Positions 18,185-27,343 of a DNA stretch of 64,000 nucleotides are shown here, piece after piece; the first letter of the stretch is position 1, and each line of letters starts with the position of its first letter. The stretch is taken from assembly GCF_007830235.1 (NCBI RefSeq), contig NZ_VLKI01000011.1:79391-143390 (forward strand). Direction: 5' to 3'. Both the position numbers and the translations under genes were made by a program. Source of the stretch: Cytobacillus oceanisediminis. Its GTDB lineage: Bacteria; Bacillota; Bacilli; Bacillales; Cytobacillaceae. The notes beneath the pieces were generated by a model. That model saw only the letters and a program-made list of their open reading frames with translations, was not told the origin of the DNA and did no database searches.

Positions 18185-18472
18185 CTAATTCTACCTCCAT
18201 ATTTTTACCTATTTTATCAAACATCACATAAAAATGGCAGATACTTTATGGCAGCCTGCCAATTCTGTTAGATCCCCCCTAAATCCCTTTGATTTGATTG
18301 GAATAGTCTGTTTTAGGTATGATGAATATGATATAACATAATTATAGATTTCCTTATTGAGGATGGAATTAAACAGAGCCACACAAAATAACAAGAAGAC
18401 AAAACGGATATTCACGCCCTAGCTAGCTTGTTATAAAAAATACCCACCTTTATACGAAAGGGAGAGTCAGAG
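18185..18472. promoter_or_regulatory. Divergent promoter region thpR / cysteine synthase gene
   Basis: 288 bp without a gene. AT-rich stretch with TATGATGAATATGATATAAC around 18318-18337 is a likely -10 region for the rightward gene; no clear operator or S-box was found. Confidence 0.35.
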
Positions 18473-19405
18473 ATGAAAATAGTCAATAATCTTGCAGATT
18501 TAATTGGAGATACTCCACTCGTAAAACTAAACAGACTTGCCCCTGAAAACGGTGCAAGCATCTATGCCAAGCTTGAATTTTACAATCCAAGCAGAAGCGT
18601 AAAGGACCGTGCTGCTTTTAACATGATTGTTGAAGCAGAGAAAGCGGGCAAGCTTAAACCCGGCTCAACCATTATTGAACCGACAAGCGGAAACACAGGC
18701 ATCGGGCTGGCAATGAACGCTGCAGCCCGCGGCTATAAGGCTATTCTTGTTATGCCGGATACGATGACGGCGGAACGCATCAATATTTTAAAAGCCTATG
18801 GTGCAGAAGTGGTCCTGACACCTGGTGATGATAAAATGCCGGGTTCCATTAAAAAAGCAAATGATCTTGCTGCCGAAATTCCAAACAGCTTTGTACCAAT
18901 GCAATTTGAAAATAGTGCAAATCCCGATGCACACAGACATTCAACCGCACTGGAAATCATCGACGGCATGAAACAAATTGGCAAAAATCTTTCTGCATTC
19001 GTGGCAACTGCAGGAACAGGCGGCACCATCACAGGTACAGGCGAGGTATTAAAAGAGCATTATCCTGGCTTGGAAGTGCACGTCGTTGAGCCAAAAGGTT
19101 CACCTGTACTATCCGGCGGACAACCAGGCAGACATAAACTGGTAGGCACAAGCCCTGGCTTCATACCGGAAATTTTAAATACAGATGTTTATGACGAAAT
19201 TCATCAAATTAAGGATGAAGAAGCGTATGATACAACACGGGGAATGGCAAGGGAGGAAGGCATTCTTGTCGGCCCTTCATCAGGGGCAGCCTGCTATGCT
19301 GCTATCCAAGTGGCCAAAAGGCTAAAGCCTGAGGATGTGGTTGTATTTATTGTTTGTGATACAGGAGAAAGATATCTTTCAAGCGATCTTTTTCAATTTG
19401 AATAA
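18473..19405 (+). CDS. ytkP: Cysteine synthase A-like enzyme (YtkP)
   Basis: 310 residues, a fold-type II PLP enzyme. NPSRSVKDRAA carries the PLP lysine (about residue 45). EPTSGNTGIGLA binds the carboxylate and phosphate groups, and GTGGTITGTGEVLK and GPSSGAACYAA are standard. It should condense O-acetylserine and sulfide to cysteine. In B. subtilis ytkP is the second cysteine synthase-like gene; the main one (cysK) is elsewhere, so the exact physiological substrate is open. GGGAGAGTC precedes ATG 18473. Monocistronic with a strong terminator. Confidence 0.85.
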   Translation: MKIVNNLADLIGDTPLVKLNRLAPENGASIYAKLEFYNPSRSVKDRAAFNMIVEAEKAGKLKPGSTIIEPTSGNTGIGLAMNAAARGYKAILVMPDTMTAERINILKAYGAEVVLTPGDDKMPGSIKKANDLAAEIPNSFVPMQFENSANPDAHRHSTALEIIDGMKQIGKNLSAFVATAGTGGTITGTGEVLKEHYPGLEVHVVEPKGSPVLSGGQPGRHKLVGTSPGFIPEILNTDVYDEIHQIKDEEAYDTTRGMAREEGILVGPSSGAACYAAIQVAKRLKPEDVVVFIVCDTGERYLSSDLFQFE

Positions 19406-19411
19406 AAATTT

Positions 19412-19440
19412 GAAGACCCCGGAGAGATTTCGGGGTCTTT
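19412..19440 (+). terminator. Terminator of the cysteine synthase gene
   Basis: AAGACCCCG-GAGAGATTT-CGGGGTCTT followed by T-rich sequence. Confidence 0.85.
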
Positions 19441-19539
19441 AGTTTGGCTGGTATGTTCATACCTCATTTTTCAAGATATCCCTATATATATGGGCACTCA
19501 GCGCTCTGGTGTGATTTCCCATTCCGGCATAATCTGAAA

Positions 19540-19567
19540 ATAAAAAGCAGCCGGGCTGACCGGCTAC
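19540..19567 (-). terminator. Terminator of dat
   Basis: Minus-strand stem AGCCGG-TCAG-CCCGGCT followed by GCTTTTTATTTT, just after the dat stop. Confidence 0.75.
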
Positions 19568-19573
19568 TCTACA

Positions 19574-20443
19574 CTATCTTAATTTTACAGGCATGTTGCC
19601 GCACTGCTTTTCAATTTCTTTTTCAAAAAGATCCTGCAAACTTTTTGTGACTGGTCCTGGAGTTCCGCTGCCAACCGGCTTCCCTTCAATCTCTGTGATA
19701 GGTGTAATTTCGGCAGACGTACTGGACATAAATACTTCATCTGCGTGTTTTAAGCCCTCTAGCGTAAAAGCTGATTCTTCTACGGCAATTCCATTTTCAT
19801 GGCAGATCTCATTGATTTTCCGGCGGGTAATGCCGTTAAGAATCAGGTTAGTGGCGGGGTGGGTGTACACCTTGCCTTCTTTTACAATAGCGATATTCGA
19901 TGAGCTTCCTTCTGTTACCGTGTCTCCGCGATGCTGAATAGCTTCATAACAGCCGGACTGCGCCGCTTTTTGCTTGGCCATAATGTTGCCAAGCAAATTA
20001 AGGCTCTTTATATCACAGCGGAGCCAGCGAATGTCTTCGATCAGGAGAGCCTTTACGCCATTCTTCATGCTGTCAACCGGCCTTTCCGCTTTACGAGTAT
20101 AGGCAGTAAACGCAGGCAGCACATCTGCGCCAGGATAAGCATGGTTTCGTGGAGAGGCGCCTCTTGTAAATTGCATATAAACAATTCCCAGCTCCATCTT
20201 ATTTTTCAAGATCATCTTTTCAAGCAGCTGTTTTAGCTCTCCAACGGTATAAGGTATGTTCAAGTCTATTTTCTTACCGCTATCAAGCAGACGTTCAAGG
20301 TGTTCATCTGCTGTAAACATTTTTCCATTATATATCCGGATAACCTCATATACGCCATCACCAAATTGATAGCCACGGTCTTCAATATCGACTTTTGCTT
20401 CGGAACGCTCGATAAATTCCCCATTCAAAATGACATATTCCAT
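19574..20443 (-). CDS. dat: D-amino-acid transaminase
   Basis: 289 residues from ATG 20443. Class IV PLP transaminase: EDRGYQFGDGVYE near residue 21, the PLP lysine in RCDIKSLNLLGN (about residue 145), and MSSTSAEITPI near the end. The RWLRCDIKSLN context separates D-amino-acid from branched-chain enzymes. It makes D-glutamate or D-alanine from keto acids for peptidoglycan. GGGGAG lies upstream. Next to pepV on the same strand. Confidence 0.9.
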   Translation of the reverse strand: MEYVILNGEFIERSEAKVDIEDRGYQFGDGVYEVIRIYNGKMFTADEHLERLLDSGKKIDLNIPYTVGELKQLLEKMILKNKMELGIVYMQFTRGASPRNHAYPGADVLPAFTAYTRKAERPVDSMKNGVKALLIEDIRWLRCDIKSLNLLGNIMAKQKAAQSGCYEAIQHRGDTVTEGSSSNIAIVKEGKVYTHPATNLILNGITRRKINEICHENGIAVEESAFTLEGLKHADEVFMSSTSAEITPITEIEGKPVGSGTPGPVTKSLQDLFEKEIEKQCGNMPVKLR

Positions 20444-20531
20444 ACTCACTGCCACTCCCCGTATCTGGTTTCTCGTATCAGATATTTTCTGATTGTGTAA
20501 ATTCTTTCAGCCATCATATCAGGTTTTAGCT

Positions 20532-21950
20532 CTATTTCGCAAGCTCATAAATAGCCTGTGCATAAATAGCTGTAGCTTTTAGCAAGTCCTCAATAAACAT
20601 ATATTCATCTTTTTGGTGGGCGATGTCTTCCCGGCCTGGGAATAGAGGACCAAATGCAACACCTGACTTCAAGGAGCGGGCGTAGGTGCCGCCGCCGATG
20701 GATAAAAGCTCTGCCTTATCGCCTGTCTGCTGTTCATACACTTTTTTTAGCGTTTGAATAAGGAAATCATCCTCTTCCACATGATGCGGCTTGGAATCAG
20801 TAAAATTCTCTAATCTGAAATGCTCTTTTTCGATCAGGGACTGCAGCTTGTCTTTTGTTTCTGCCATATCATTTGTAACAGGATAGCGCACATTAAAGCC
20901 TAGACGGCCGCCTTTCTCCTGCGTATAAGAAAGCTTGCCGACATTAACGGTTAAATCGCCTGTAATTTCATCTGAGCAGGCAATCCCCAGCTTTCTTCCT
21001 CTGGAATCATCGCATAAATAGCGGGATACAAATTGAAAATATTGACATGCCTTATCATCTATTTGAAGGGAGGCCAGGAATGATGCCATCAGAATACCGG
21101 CATTTTTCCCATTGTCTGGCTCCATTCCATGAGCGGATACTCCCTGAAGCTCGAGAATCAATTCTCCATTATCAATGTAATATTTCCCCTTGAGCTCCGA
21201 CTTTTTTAGAAAATCGATATACCTCTGTACTACTTCTGTTTGTTCGAAGTGGACAACCAGGCTGGCCCTTGCAAAATCCGGTACCATGTTGTACCTTCTG
21301 CCTGACTGGAAAGAGATTACTTCCGCTAAAACCTCTCTTTCCGTTCCATCGTATTTGCCCATTTGAACAAGGTCAAAATCAGATATTCCCTTTTCCGCGT
21401 ATATGATTGGGAAGTCTGCATCTGGAGCGAATCCCATTGACGGCATTTCCTCATGTTTAAAATAGTGTTCCACACAGCGCCAATCACTTTCTTCATCTGT
21501 TCCAATAATCATGCGGACACGTTTGCTCAGCGGCAGCTCCATTTCTTTAACTATTTTCATGGCATAGTAAGCAGCCATTGTCGGGCCTTTATCGTCAATC
21601 GCTCCTCTGGCAAAAATCTTTCCATCCCGGATTTCTGCGCCAAATGGATCGCTTGTCCACCCGTCTCCTTCAGGAACAACATCAACATGGCATAAAACTC
21701 CTACGATCTCTTTGCCTTCACCGAATTCCAAATGGCCTGCCAAATTGCCGACATTTTTTACTGTGAAGCTATCCTTTTCACCCAGTTCCAGCATAAAATC
21801 CAAAGCTTCCTTTACCCCTTCTCCAAGTGGAGCATTGTCTGTGGCCTTTTCTTCATCCAGGAGACTTTTAATTCTAAGCAATTTTTGAGCATCTTCAATT
21901 AAAGCGTCTTTTCTCTTATCAACTTCTTTTTTCCAATCCAGCACGTTCAT
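20532..21950 (-). CDS. pepV: Dipeptidase PepV
   Basis: 472 residues, M20 family. Metal site motifs: CHVDVVPEGDGW (about residues 86-97), GAIDDKGPTMAAYYAM, and IGTDEESDW with the catalytic Glu pair. QGVSAHGMEPDNGKNA belongs to the lid domain. It cleaves dipeptides with a hydrophobic N-terminal residue in the cytoplasm. AGGGAGGAAATTCG precedes ATG 21950. Corresponds to B. subtilis ytjP and lies 15 bp downstream of the potassium-channel stop. Confidence 0.9.
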   Translation of the reverse strand: MNVLDWKKEVDKRKDALIEDAQKLLRIKSLLDEEKATDNAPLGEGVKEALDFMLELGEKDSFTVKNVGNLAGHLEFGEGKEIVGVLCHVDVVPEGDGWTSDPFGAEIRDGKIFARGAIDDKGPTMAAYYAMKIVKEMELPLSKRVRMIIGTDEESDWRCVEHYFKHEEMPSMGFAPDADFPIIYAEKGISDFDLVQMGKYDGTEREVLAEVISFQSGRRYNMVPDFARASLVVHFEQTEVVQRYIDFLKKSELKGKYYIDNGELILELQGVSAHGMEPDNGKNAGILMASFLASLQIDDKACQYFQFVSRYLCDDSRGRKLGIACSDEITGDLTVNVGKLSYTQEKGGRLGFNVRYPVTNDMAETKDKLQSLIEKEHFRLENFTDSKPHHVEEDDFLIQTLKKVYEQQTGDKAELLSIGGGTYARSLKSGVAFGPLFPGREDIAHQKDEYMFIEDLLKATAIYAQAIYELAK

Positions 21951-21965
21951 CGAATTTCCTCCCTA

Positions 21966-23006
21966 TCATTTTTCGGCTGTCAATTTTGAGTATGTATCCT
22001 GATCACAAATAATATATAAAATAGCTCCTTGTGGTATCTTCTCATCAAGCCGGCGGTTAATATTCATATCCTGCCCCGAACTGATTAAGGTTGCCCCCTT
22101 TTCAAGCAAGCGATGAAAGGCATCCCTGTAGGTTACCCATTTTGGCGATGCAGGAATTTGATATAAATCTTCCCCCACTTTACGGCTCATCAGCTGCGAA
22201 TATATGGTAGTCGCTCCGTTGGAAAGGACCGCTTGCGCAGCCATTCTGGAGATCATTTCATCCGAAATGATAAACTCATCAACCGATACATGTTTGAATA
22301 GATCCATATGCTTCTCAACCTTTATTTCCACTGTTATATGAAGGTCGCCTGCGAGACGTTCGATTCCAGTGGCAATCAATAAAGATTTCCCATCTGTCAG
22401 CTGGTTATCTTCAATTGAATCATCCGCAAATATGATAACACTTTTCGCCTCTTTAATATTGGCCATTTCCAGTACTGCTCCATCAGCTGCATCTCCATGG
22501 ACAAAGTGGACATTATCATGCTTGACCGGCGTCTTTTCCAGCATGGCAATCAGCACAATTTCTTTGCTGGGGTCTGCTAGCCTGATTTCCTCAAGTGCGT
22601 GCTCGGCTTTTTTAGACCATCCGACAACTACAATATGATTTTTCCCATTATAACTCATTTTGCCCTCCTCTTGCTTTATACGGAATTGAGCAAAGCCTTC
22701 GACTAATTTTCCAATCACAATCCCGATAAGGCCAATCCCAATCAAGTATAAAAATACAGCATACACTCTTCCGGCAACGGATACAGGATAGAAATCGCCA
22801 TACCCGACAGTCGTTACAGTGGTCATTACCCACCAAAAGGAATCAAAGTAATTCGAAAAAGTCTCCGGTTCTATTATGGTCATAACAATGGCACTAAAAA
22901 TAATCAAAAAGCCGCTGGAAATAAAAATCAGCCAGTTATTCAGTGTGTAAAGCCTTTTAAGGAATCTTCTGAATAAAATGGTCCATTCCCCCCCCTCATC
23001 TGACAA
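21966..23006 (-). CDS. Potassium channel with RCK domain (YugO-like)
   Basis: About 340 residues. Two membrane helices flank a pore loop with the selectivity filter TTVGYGD, followed by an RCK/TrkA-N Rossmann domain (HIVVVGWSKKAEHAL) and a TrkA-C-like end. It is a ligand-gated K+ channel; in B. subtilis the relative YugO works in biofilm signalling. The start is unclear. The frame is open to 23072 and TTG 23006 is listed here. A very strong GAGGGGGGGG site at 22988-22996 is followed 8 bases later only by ATT (22979), and TATAAT at 23016-23011 (minus) would start transcription after the TTG. Confidence 0.8.
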   Translation of the reverse strand: MSDEGGEWTILFRRFLKRLYTLNNWLIFISSGFLIIFSAIVMTIIEPETFSNYFDSFWWVMTTVTTVGYGDFYPVSVAGRVYAVFLYLIGIGLIGIVIGKLVEGFAQFRIKQEEGKMSYNGKNHIVVVGWSKKAEHALEEIRLADPSKEIVLIAMLEKTPVKHDNVHFVHGDAADGAVLEMANIKEAKSVIIFADDSIEDNQLTDGKSLLIATGIERLAGDLHITVEIKVEKHMDLFKHVSVDEFIISDEMISRMAAQAVLSNGATTIYSQLMSRKVGEDLYQIPASPKWVTYRDAFHRLLEKGATLISSGQDMNINRRLDEKIPQGAILYIICDQDTYSKLTAEK

Positions 23007-23052
23007 TATTATTATAAAGGAATCCCCATAGTAATTTCCTCTAAAATAAAAT

Positions 23053-24240
23053 TCAAGCTCCAATTCCTTCAAGAATACCGAGGTTTGATAAAACGATTAG
23101 CCAACATGCCAGCACCACCCCCAATAACATAATGGCCAATATAAATAATGCCCACACAGTCCTTTTCCTGGCAGAATAGTAGAATTCCTTTTCACTATAT
23201 TTTTTTGTAAAAGGATGGGACATAATGGCCTTATCCCAGGTAATGGACAGCCACGAGTAGGCTAGAAAAAGGAATATGCCTAAAACAATTGCTTTTATCC
23301 ATATAGGCGGAATAATGATGATGCCGGCAGCGCTTATGGATATAATTTGAAAATAACTGAAGATATACGATGGGTTCCTGATAAATATCTTTAGAAATAA
23401 TTCAATCAGTCCGGTAAAGGGTGTCCTCTTTTTAAAGATCCGTTTTGATTTTCGAAAAAGCAGCGGTTTGGTATGCACTGAAAAAGCAGGCTTTTCGATT
23501 TCAGGAGCCATCATAAAGATCCATTGAATGTACTTTGTTTTTTCCTCCTGTTCCAGCTTAACTTCAAAATCCATGGTCGAAACCCTATTTAATAGCTGGT
23601 ATGTTCGCCCAAACGTACCTGCCAGGAGAATCACCGATGTGATATAAACAGGCATGACTGCTCCGAGGTCCCAAAGGGAATATACGAGCTGGCTGAACCA
23701 GCTAAATAAGACAAACAGCAAAAAGCCCAGAGCATATTTTTTTAATTTCTTTTCAATCCTCTTCAAATGATAGGAAACTGTCATAATCGTCCACTTCAGT
23801 GCAATGAAAAAAATCAGCAGAGCAATTATTTGGCTCCATTCCAAAAGGTATCTGTTCATTAAAAAGGGCAATAGAAAAACTATCATTGCTACTGTGCAAA
23901 CCGTTTGGAAAAGTAATGAATAAGCAAATCCCCATTTTCTCATTCCCAAATAGAGATTCCTATTTTTAACAAGAAATACTTTATCAGCTTCCTGAACAAA
24001 AGGCCGGATATTTCCTATCCATGAAAATATATAAAGAAAAAAGAAGATCAGGAATAGGGGCAAGTTTGCAATCCAATCAGGCGTTTCAGCCCACCAGGAA
24101 CGGTACATCATCGCTAAAATGGCTGCTCCCGGAATAATGATGTACAGCAAGATCGTCCAATCTGCGATCGAACGGAAAATGCCATACTGATATTTCCAGC
24201 TGCTGACTAGCCTTCTAAAAAAGAGATCAGTGCTCTTCAT
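23053..24240 (-). CDS. ythQ: ABC transporter permease YthQ (EcsB-like)
   Basis: 395 residues from ATG 24240, which lies inside the end of ythP (14-bp overlap) behind GAGGG. Eight to ten hydrophobic helices, with the pairs WTILLYIIIPGAAIL and LPLFLIFFFLYIF near the start, fit EcsB-type permeases. It pairs with YthP. EcsAB-like transporters in Bacillaceae affect protein secretion and peptide efflux; the substrate is unknown. The longer frame to 24318 has no support. Confidence 0.8.
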   Translation of the reverse strand: MKSTDLFFRRLVSSWKYQYGIFRSIADWTILLYIIIPGAAILAMMYRSWWAETPDWIANLPLFLIFFFLYIFSWIGNIRPFVQEADKVFLVKNRNLYLGMRKWGFAYSLLFQTVCTVAMIVFLLPFLMNRYLLEWSQIIALLIFFIALKWTIMTVSYHLKRIEKKLKKYALGFLLFVLFSWFSQLVYSLWDLGAVMPVYITSVILLAGTFGRTYQLLNRVSTMDFEVKLEQEEKTKYIQWIFMMAPEIEKPAFSVHTKPLLFRKSKRIFKKRTPFTGLIELFLKIFIRNPSYIFSYFQIISISAAGIIIIPPIWIKAIVLGIFLFLAYSWLSITWDKAIMSHPFTKKYSEKEFYYSARKRTVWALFILAIMLLGVVLACWLIVLSNLGILEGIGA

Positions 24241-24946
24241 TGCTGGATCCCTCTGCAATTTGATGGAAACAAGCATAGAGTGAGCCTGCCGGAAGATTGC
24301 ATTGCTGCCTAATCTCACTTAAGGTACCCGATGCTTTGAGCTGGCCTTCATGTACAATCAAAAAGCGGCTGCAAACTTTTTCTGCCGTATCAAGAACATG
24401 TGTAGACATAAGAACCCCTGCGCCTCTTCTCCTCTCTTTTTCAATTGATTCAAGAAACAGTTTCATGGCATTGGGATCCAGGCCAATAAACGGTTCATCA
24501 ATAATATATACATCCGGTTTAGCAATCATGGCGAGAATCAGCATAGCCTTTTGCTGCATTCCTTTTGAGTAAGTCCCGGGGAACTTATGGGCATGCTCAG
24601 CCAGCTTATATTGTTCCAAAAGGCTTGCTGCCCTGCTCTTGTATTCTTTATCAGGAATTCTTTCTACAGCAGCCGCAAAGTCCAAGTGCTCCCAGAGTGT
24701 CAATTCATCATAAAAGACGGGCCGTTCAGGAATATAAGAGTATTTAACCCCTTCCTTGAATTCCACTAATCCCTTTTTATGCTCCAGCAATCCCAGGATG
24801 GCCTTAATCGTCGTACTTTTGCCTGCTCCGTTTGGTCCGATCAGGCCGATCAGCTCGCCTTCCCTCAAATCAAAATGAATTTGAGTTATGATGGGTTTCT
24901 CATTTTCATAGCCTGCAGAGGCAATATCTACATTTAATAAATTCAT
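24227..24946 (-). CDS. ythP: ABC transporter ATP-binding protein YthP
   Basis: 239 residues. Walker A GPNGAGKSTT (about residue 38), signature YSKGMQQKAML, Walker B VYIIDEPFIGLD and the H-loop MSTHVLD are all intact. It powers the YthQ permease, translated from the overlapping frame. GGAGGAGAG precedes ATG 24946. Two-gene operon. Confidence 0.9.
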   Translation of the reverse strand: MNLLNVDIASAGYENEKPIITQIHFDLREGELIGLIGPNGAGKSTTIKAILGLLEHKKGLVEFKEGVKYSYIPERPVFYDELTLWEHLDFAAAVERIPDKEYKSRAASLLEQYKLAEHAHKFPGTYSKGMQQKAMLILAMIAKPDVYIIDEPFIGLDPNAMKLFLESIEKERRRGAGVLMSTHVLDTAEKVCSRFLIVHEGQLKASGTLSEIRQQCNLPAGSLYACFHQIAEGSSNEEH

Positions 24947-25030
24947 TTTCTCTCCTCCTGACTATTTGTACGGATGAGATTGGAAAAGGTTTACTATTTT
25001 TCATATATTCTTTTAAGAATTTTGGTCTGT

Positions 25031-25265
25031 TAACCTTAGGTGTTGATTTCTGCTACAGGCACTCAGCGAACTGCGGGCTTCCGGGGGCCCCCTCGCGTTT
25101 TACGCCTGCGGGGCCTCCCTTGGGTACGCTTTTCCTGCAGGACATTGAAAAGGCACCTTTGAATAACACCGCACGAAGAAAATGCGAATGCATTTTCGAG
25201 GAGTTCGCACCATACGATCCATTCAACACAGTGTTTAATCAACAAGTAGCTTTAACACCGCTAAA
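25031..25265 (-). repeat. Family A repeat, copy A2
   Basis: About 235 bp in minus orientation. It has TGTTGATTTCTGC, GGCACTCAGCGAACTGCGGGC, the ACACCGCACGAAGAAAATGCGAATGCATTTTCGAGG block (in parts) and ends ATCAAC...GCTTTAACACCG. The outer ends are eroded (GTTAACCTTAGG; TTTAACACCGC). It fills the gap between ythP and the protease terminator. Confidence 0.85.
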
Positions 25266-25285
25266 ATGTTTAATTGACTGTACAA

Positions 25286-25318
25286 AAAAACTGCCCCGTA
25301 AACGGGAGCAGTTTTGTT
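25286..25318 (-). terminator. Terminator of the M48-ankyrin gene
   Basis: Minus strand AACTGCTCCCG-TTTA-CGGGGCAGTT then TTTTT, overlapping the stop codon region at 25317. Confidence 0.9.
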
Positions 25319-26591
25319 AAGGCTGCAGCAACTTCATTAACTCTTTATTGCCGTAGTCTTTCGCGTAATCATAAGCTGTGTAGCCCTCCGAATCCTTCAA
25401 AGCTGGATCTGCGCCAAATTCTAGGAGAAGCTGAGACATTTCAACATCTTCATTAAATACAGCACTCATTAAAGGAGATGAATCATAGCTATCTATCGTA
25501 TTGGGATTAGCACCATTTTCAAGAAGCAGGGAGGCGCTTTCAAGGTGACCATTATAAACAGCCCAATGAAGGACAGTAGAACCCTCTGCATCGGTTTCCT
25601 CCACATCAGCGCCCTCAGCCAACAGAGTGTGAATCATTTCAGTATCATTTTCACTTGCGGCATTCATCAGTGGGGTAGCACCCTCGATTCCAAGAACCGT
25701 TTCAGTCCATAACTCCATCTTTTCAAGTGTTTTAAAGCCAGCAAAAATTCCGCCTGTGAGAATCATAGCAGTCAGGATAGAACCTGCTATTCCGAGCCAT
25801 ACCTTTCCCTTGGGTTCCTTCAATTCTGATGTGGCATCTTCAGCAAAGAACGTTGATAAAGCATAAATTCTTTTTGGGAGATGCGGATGAGTAGACAGCT
25901 TTTCATTTAGCCAGACAAAAAAACCGGTCTCGGTTTGAAGCTGTTCCATATATACCTGTATATTGACTTTAGGGTAAAGCTCTTTCCCAATTGCGAGCAT
26001 GGCCAAGGCATCTCTTGATGACTCTAACGAATTTATAAAATAGGCTGCGTATCGATCACACGTATATTCGCATGCTCTTAGATAGGCATTTCCCAAAAAG
26101 GGAATCCACATGGCCGGAAGCAGAAGAATACTTATGAGCACATGCTTTCTTTTTAAATGGGCAAATTCATGGGCAAGGACGAATAGTACTTCCTTTTCTG
26201 CCCCTCTCTCAATCAGTTCAAAAATACCTGAATATAAAACAACCATATTCTTTCTGAAAAACCTAGCTGCAAAGGCATTTAAAACCCCTTGGGACTCTAT
26301 TACATAAATATCGGGCAGCTCTGCCAAACCCATCTCCTTTGCGGTTAATACTGCTTTTTCATAAATCTCGGGAAATTGCTTTTCACTTATTCTTACTCCG
26401 TTTCTCCTGATGCCGCCCATCATTATTCCATGAAGAAGGACAGAAACAAAGATTAATAACAGAATAATAATAATCCCAACTACCGAGAATGCGAGAAGAA
26501 TATAAGACAGAATACTAAATAAAACAACTAAAGCAAAATAAACATTTTCCTTTGGATATACCAGCCGATCCCTCAGCGAGTGATCTTCCAT
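25317..26591 (-). CDS. M48 metalloprotease fused to C-terminal ankyrin repeats
   Basis: 424 residues. Two N-terminal membrane helices (about residues 17-55) precede an M48 peptidase domain. The zinc site is VLAHEFAHLKRKH (HExxH about residues 139-143), with the third ligand in the CEYTCDRYAA segment. A third membrane helix (about 270-290, ILTAMILTGGIFAG) leads into about four ankyrin repeats (ATPLMNAASENDTEMIHTLL, STVLHWAVYNGHLESASLLL, SSPLMSAVFNEDVEMSQLLL, YTAYDYAKDYGNKELMKLL). HtpX-like proteases degrade damaged membrane proteins; the ankyrins presumably recruit substrate or partner. The domain order is read directly; the role is inferred. I do not recall this gene at this place in B. subtilis. 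Confidence 0.8.
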   Translation of the reverse strand: MEDHSLRDRLVYPKENVYFALVVLFSILSYILLAFSVVGIIIILLLIFVSVLLHGIMMGGIRRNGVRISEKQFPEIYEKAVLTAKEMGLAELPDIYVIESQGVLNAFAARFFRKNMVVLYSGIFELIERGAEKEVLFVLAHEFAHLKRKHVLISILLLPAMWIPFLGNAYLRACEYTCDRYAAYFINSLESSRDALAMLAIGKELYPKVNIQVYMEQLQTETGFFVWLNEKLSTHPHLPKRIYALSTFFAEDATSELKEPKGKVWLGIAGSILTAMILTGGIFAGFKTLEKMELWTETVLGIEGATPLMNAASENDTEMIHTLLAEGADVEETDAEGSTVLHWAVYNGHLESASLLLENGANPNTIDSYDSSPLMSAVFNEDVEMSQLLLEFGADPALKDSEGYTAYDYAKDYGNKELMKLLQP

Positions 26592-27055
26592 AACGCTCTC
26601 TCCCTTTCATATGGCCCTTTTCAAAATTACCTATTGATTATAATCAAAAAACAAATTTTAGGATACAGGAAAATTAATTACTGTTTTTTGAATTTTCAGT
26701 ACATAAGAACACCCTCCTGCACCATAAGGTATAGTAAGAGGCCATTTCTTTAATGAATGTTTAACTCTCTAAATAAAGGGAAATGAACATACATTAAAAA
26801 GGAGGGGGATGTACAGACTATAAAACAGGAAGCATTATAAATATTTTGTAAAGTTGCTTCCTTAAAGTAGAAATTATCAGATAATAGCGTTACAATATAG
26901 TCAGAGGTATGACATCTAGACTTAAAAAAACAGAATACAAAGGGGTTGTCTGGGGAAAAGAAAACTACATAGTTTTGAAGGAACTATTCCTTCAATGTAG
27001 CTGTCGGTTGCAGGGAATTGCCATGGGGTTTGAAAAAAGGATAGGGAGTGGTTTT
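26592..27055 (+). promoter_or_regulatory. Promoter and structured leader of ytzE
   Basis: A 464-bp gap between the protease start and ytzE. TACAAT near 26890 is a candidate -10. A hairpin follows at 26965-27000: outer arms CTACAT/ATGTAG and inner arms GAAGGAA/TTCCTTC around CTA. The frame of ytzE is open back to 26909 without the family start, so this part is taken as leader. Confidence 0.45.
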
Positions 27056-27277
27056 TTGAAACCTTCAACTAACCGGATGTTAAACCGTGTAAAATCCGTC
27101 TACATGTTTATTAGTAAGCGCGGAACTGTAACAACTCAGGAGCTTGTAGAGGAATTTGGTATTACTCCTCGCACCATACAAAGAGATTTAAATGTCCTTG
27201 CATATAATGACTTGGTTAAAAGCCCAAGCAGAGGCAAATGGACGATTACACAAAAGAAAGTAAAGATGTCATCTTAA
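27056..27277 (+). CDS. ytzE: Small DeoR-type HTH regulator YtzE
   Basis: 73 residues starting at TTG 27056, with AGGGAGTGG upstream and the family start LKPSTNRMLNRVKSVYMF. The whole protein is one winged helix-turn-helix (TTQELVEEFGITPRTIQRDLNVL) without an effector domain. It presumably binds DNA; its targets are unknown. It is convergent with the pseudouridine synthase gene and shares a terminator. Confidence 0.85.
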   Translation: MKPSTNRMLNRVKSVYMFISKRGTVTTQELVEEFGITPRTIQRDLNVLAYNDLVKSPSRGKWTITQKKVKMSS

Positions 27278-27303
27278 CACAAAAGATAACCAACATAATA
27301 GAT

Positions 27304-27341
27304 CGAAAAAAATCGCCCGCTGTAACGGCGATTTTTTTTGT
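27304..27341. terminator. Bidirectional terminator, ytzE and ytzG
   Basis: AAAAAATCGCC-CGCTGTAAC-GGCGATTTTTTTT between convergent genes. Confidence 0.9.
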
Positions 27342-27343
27342 CT

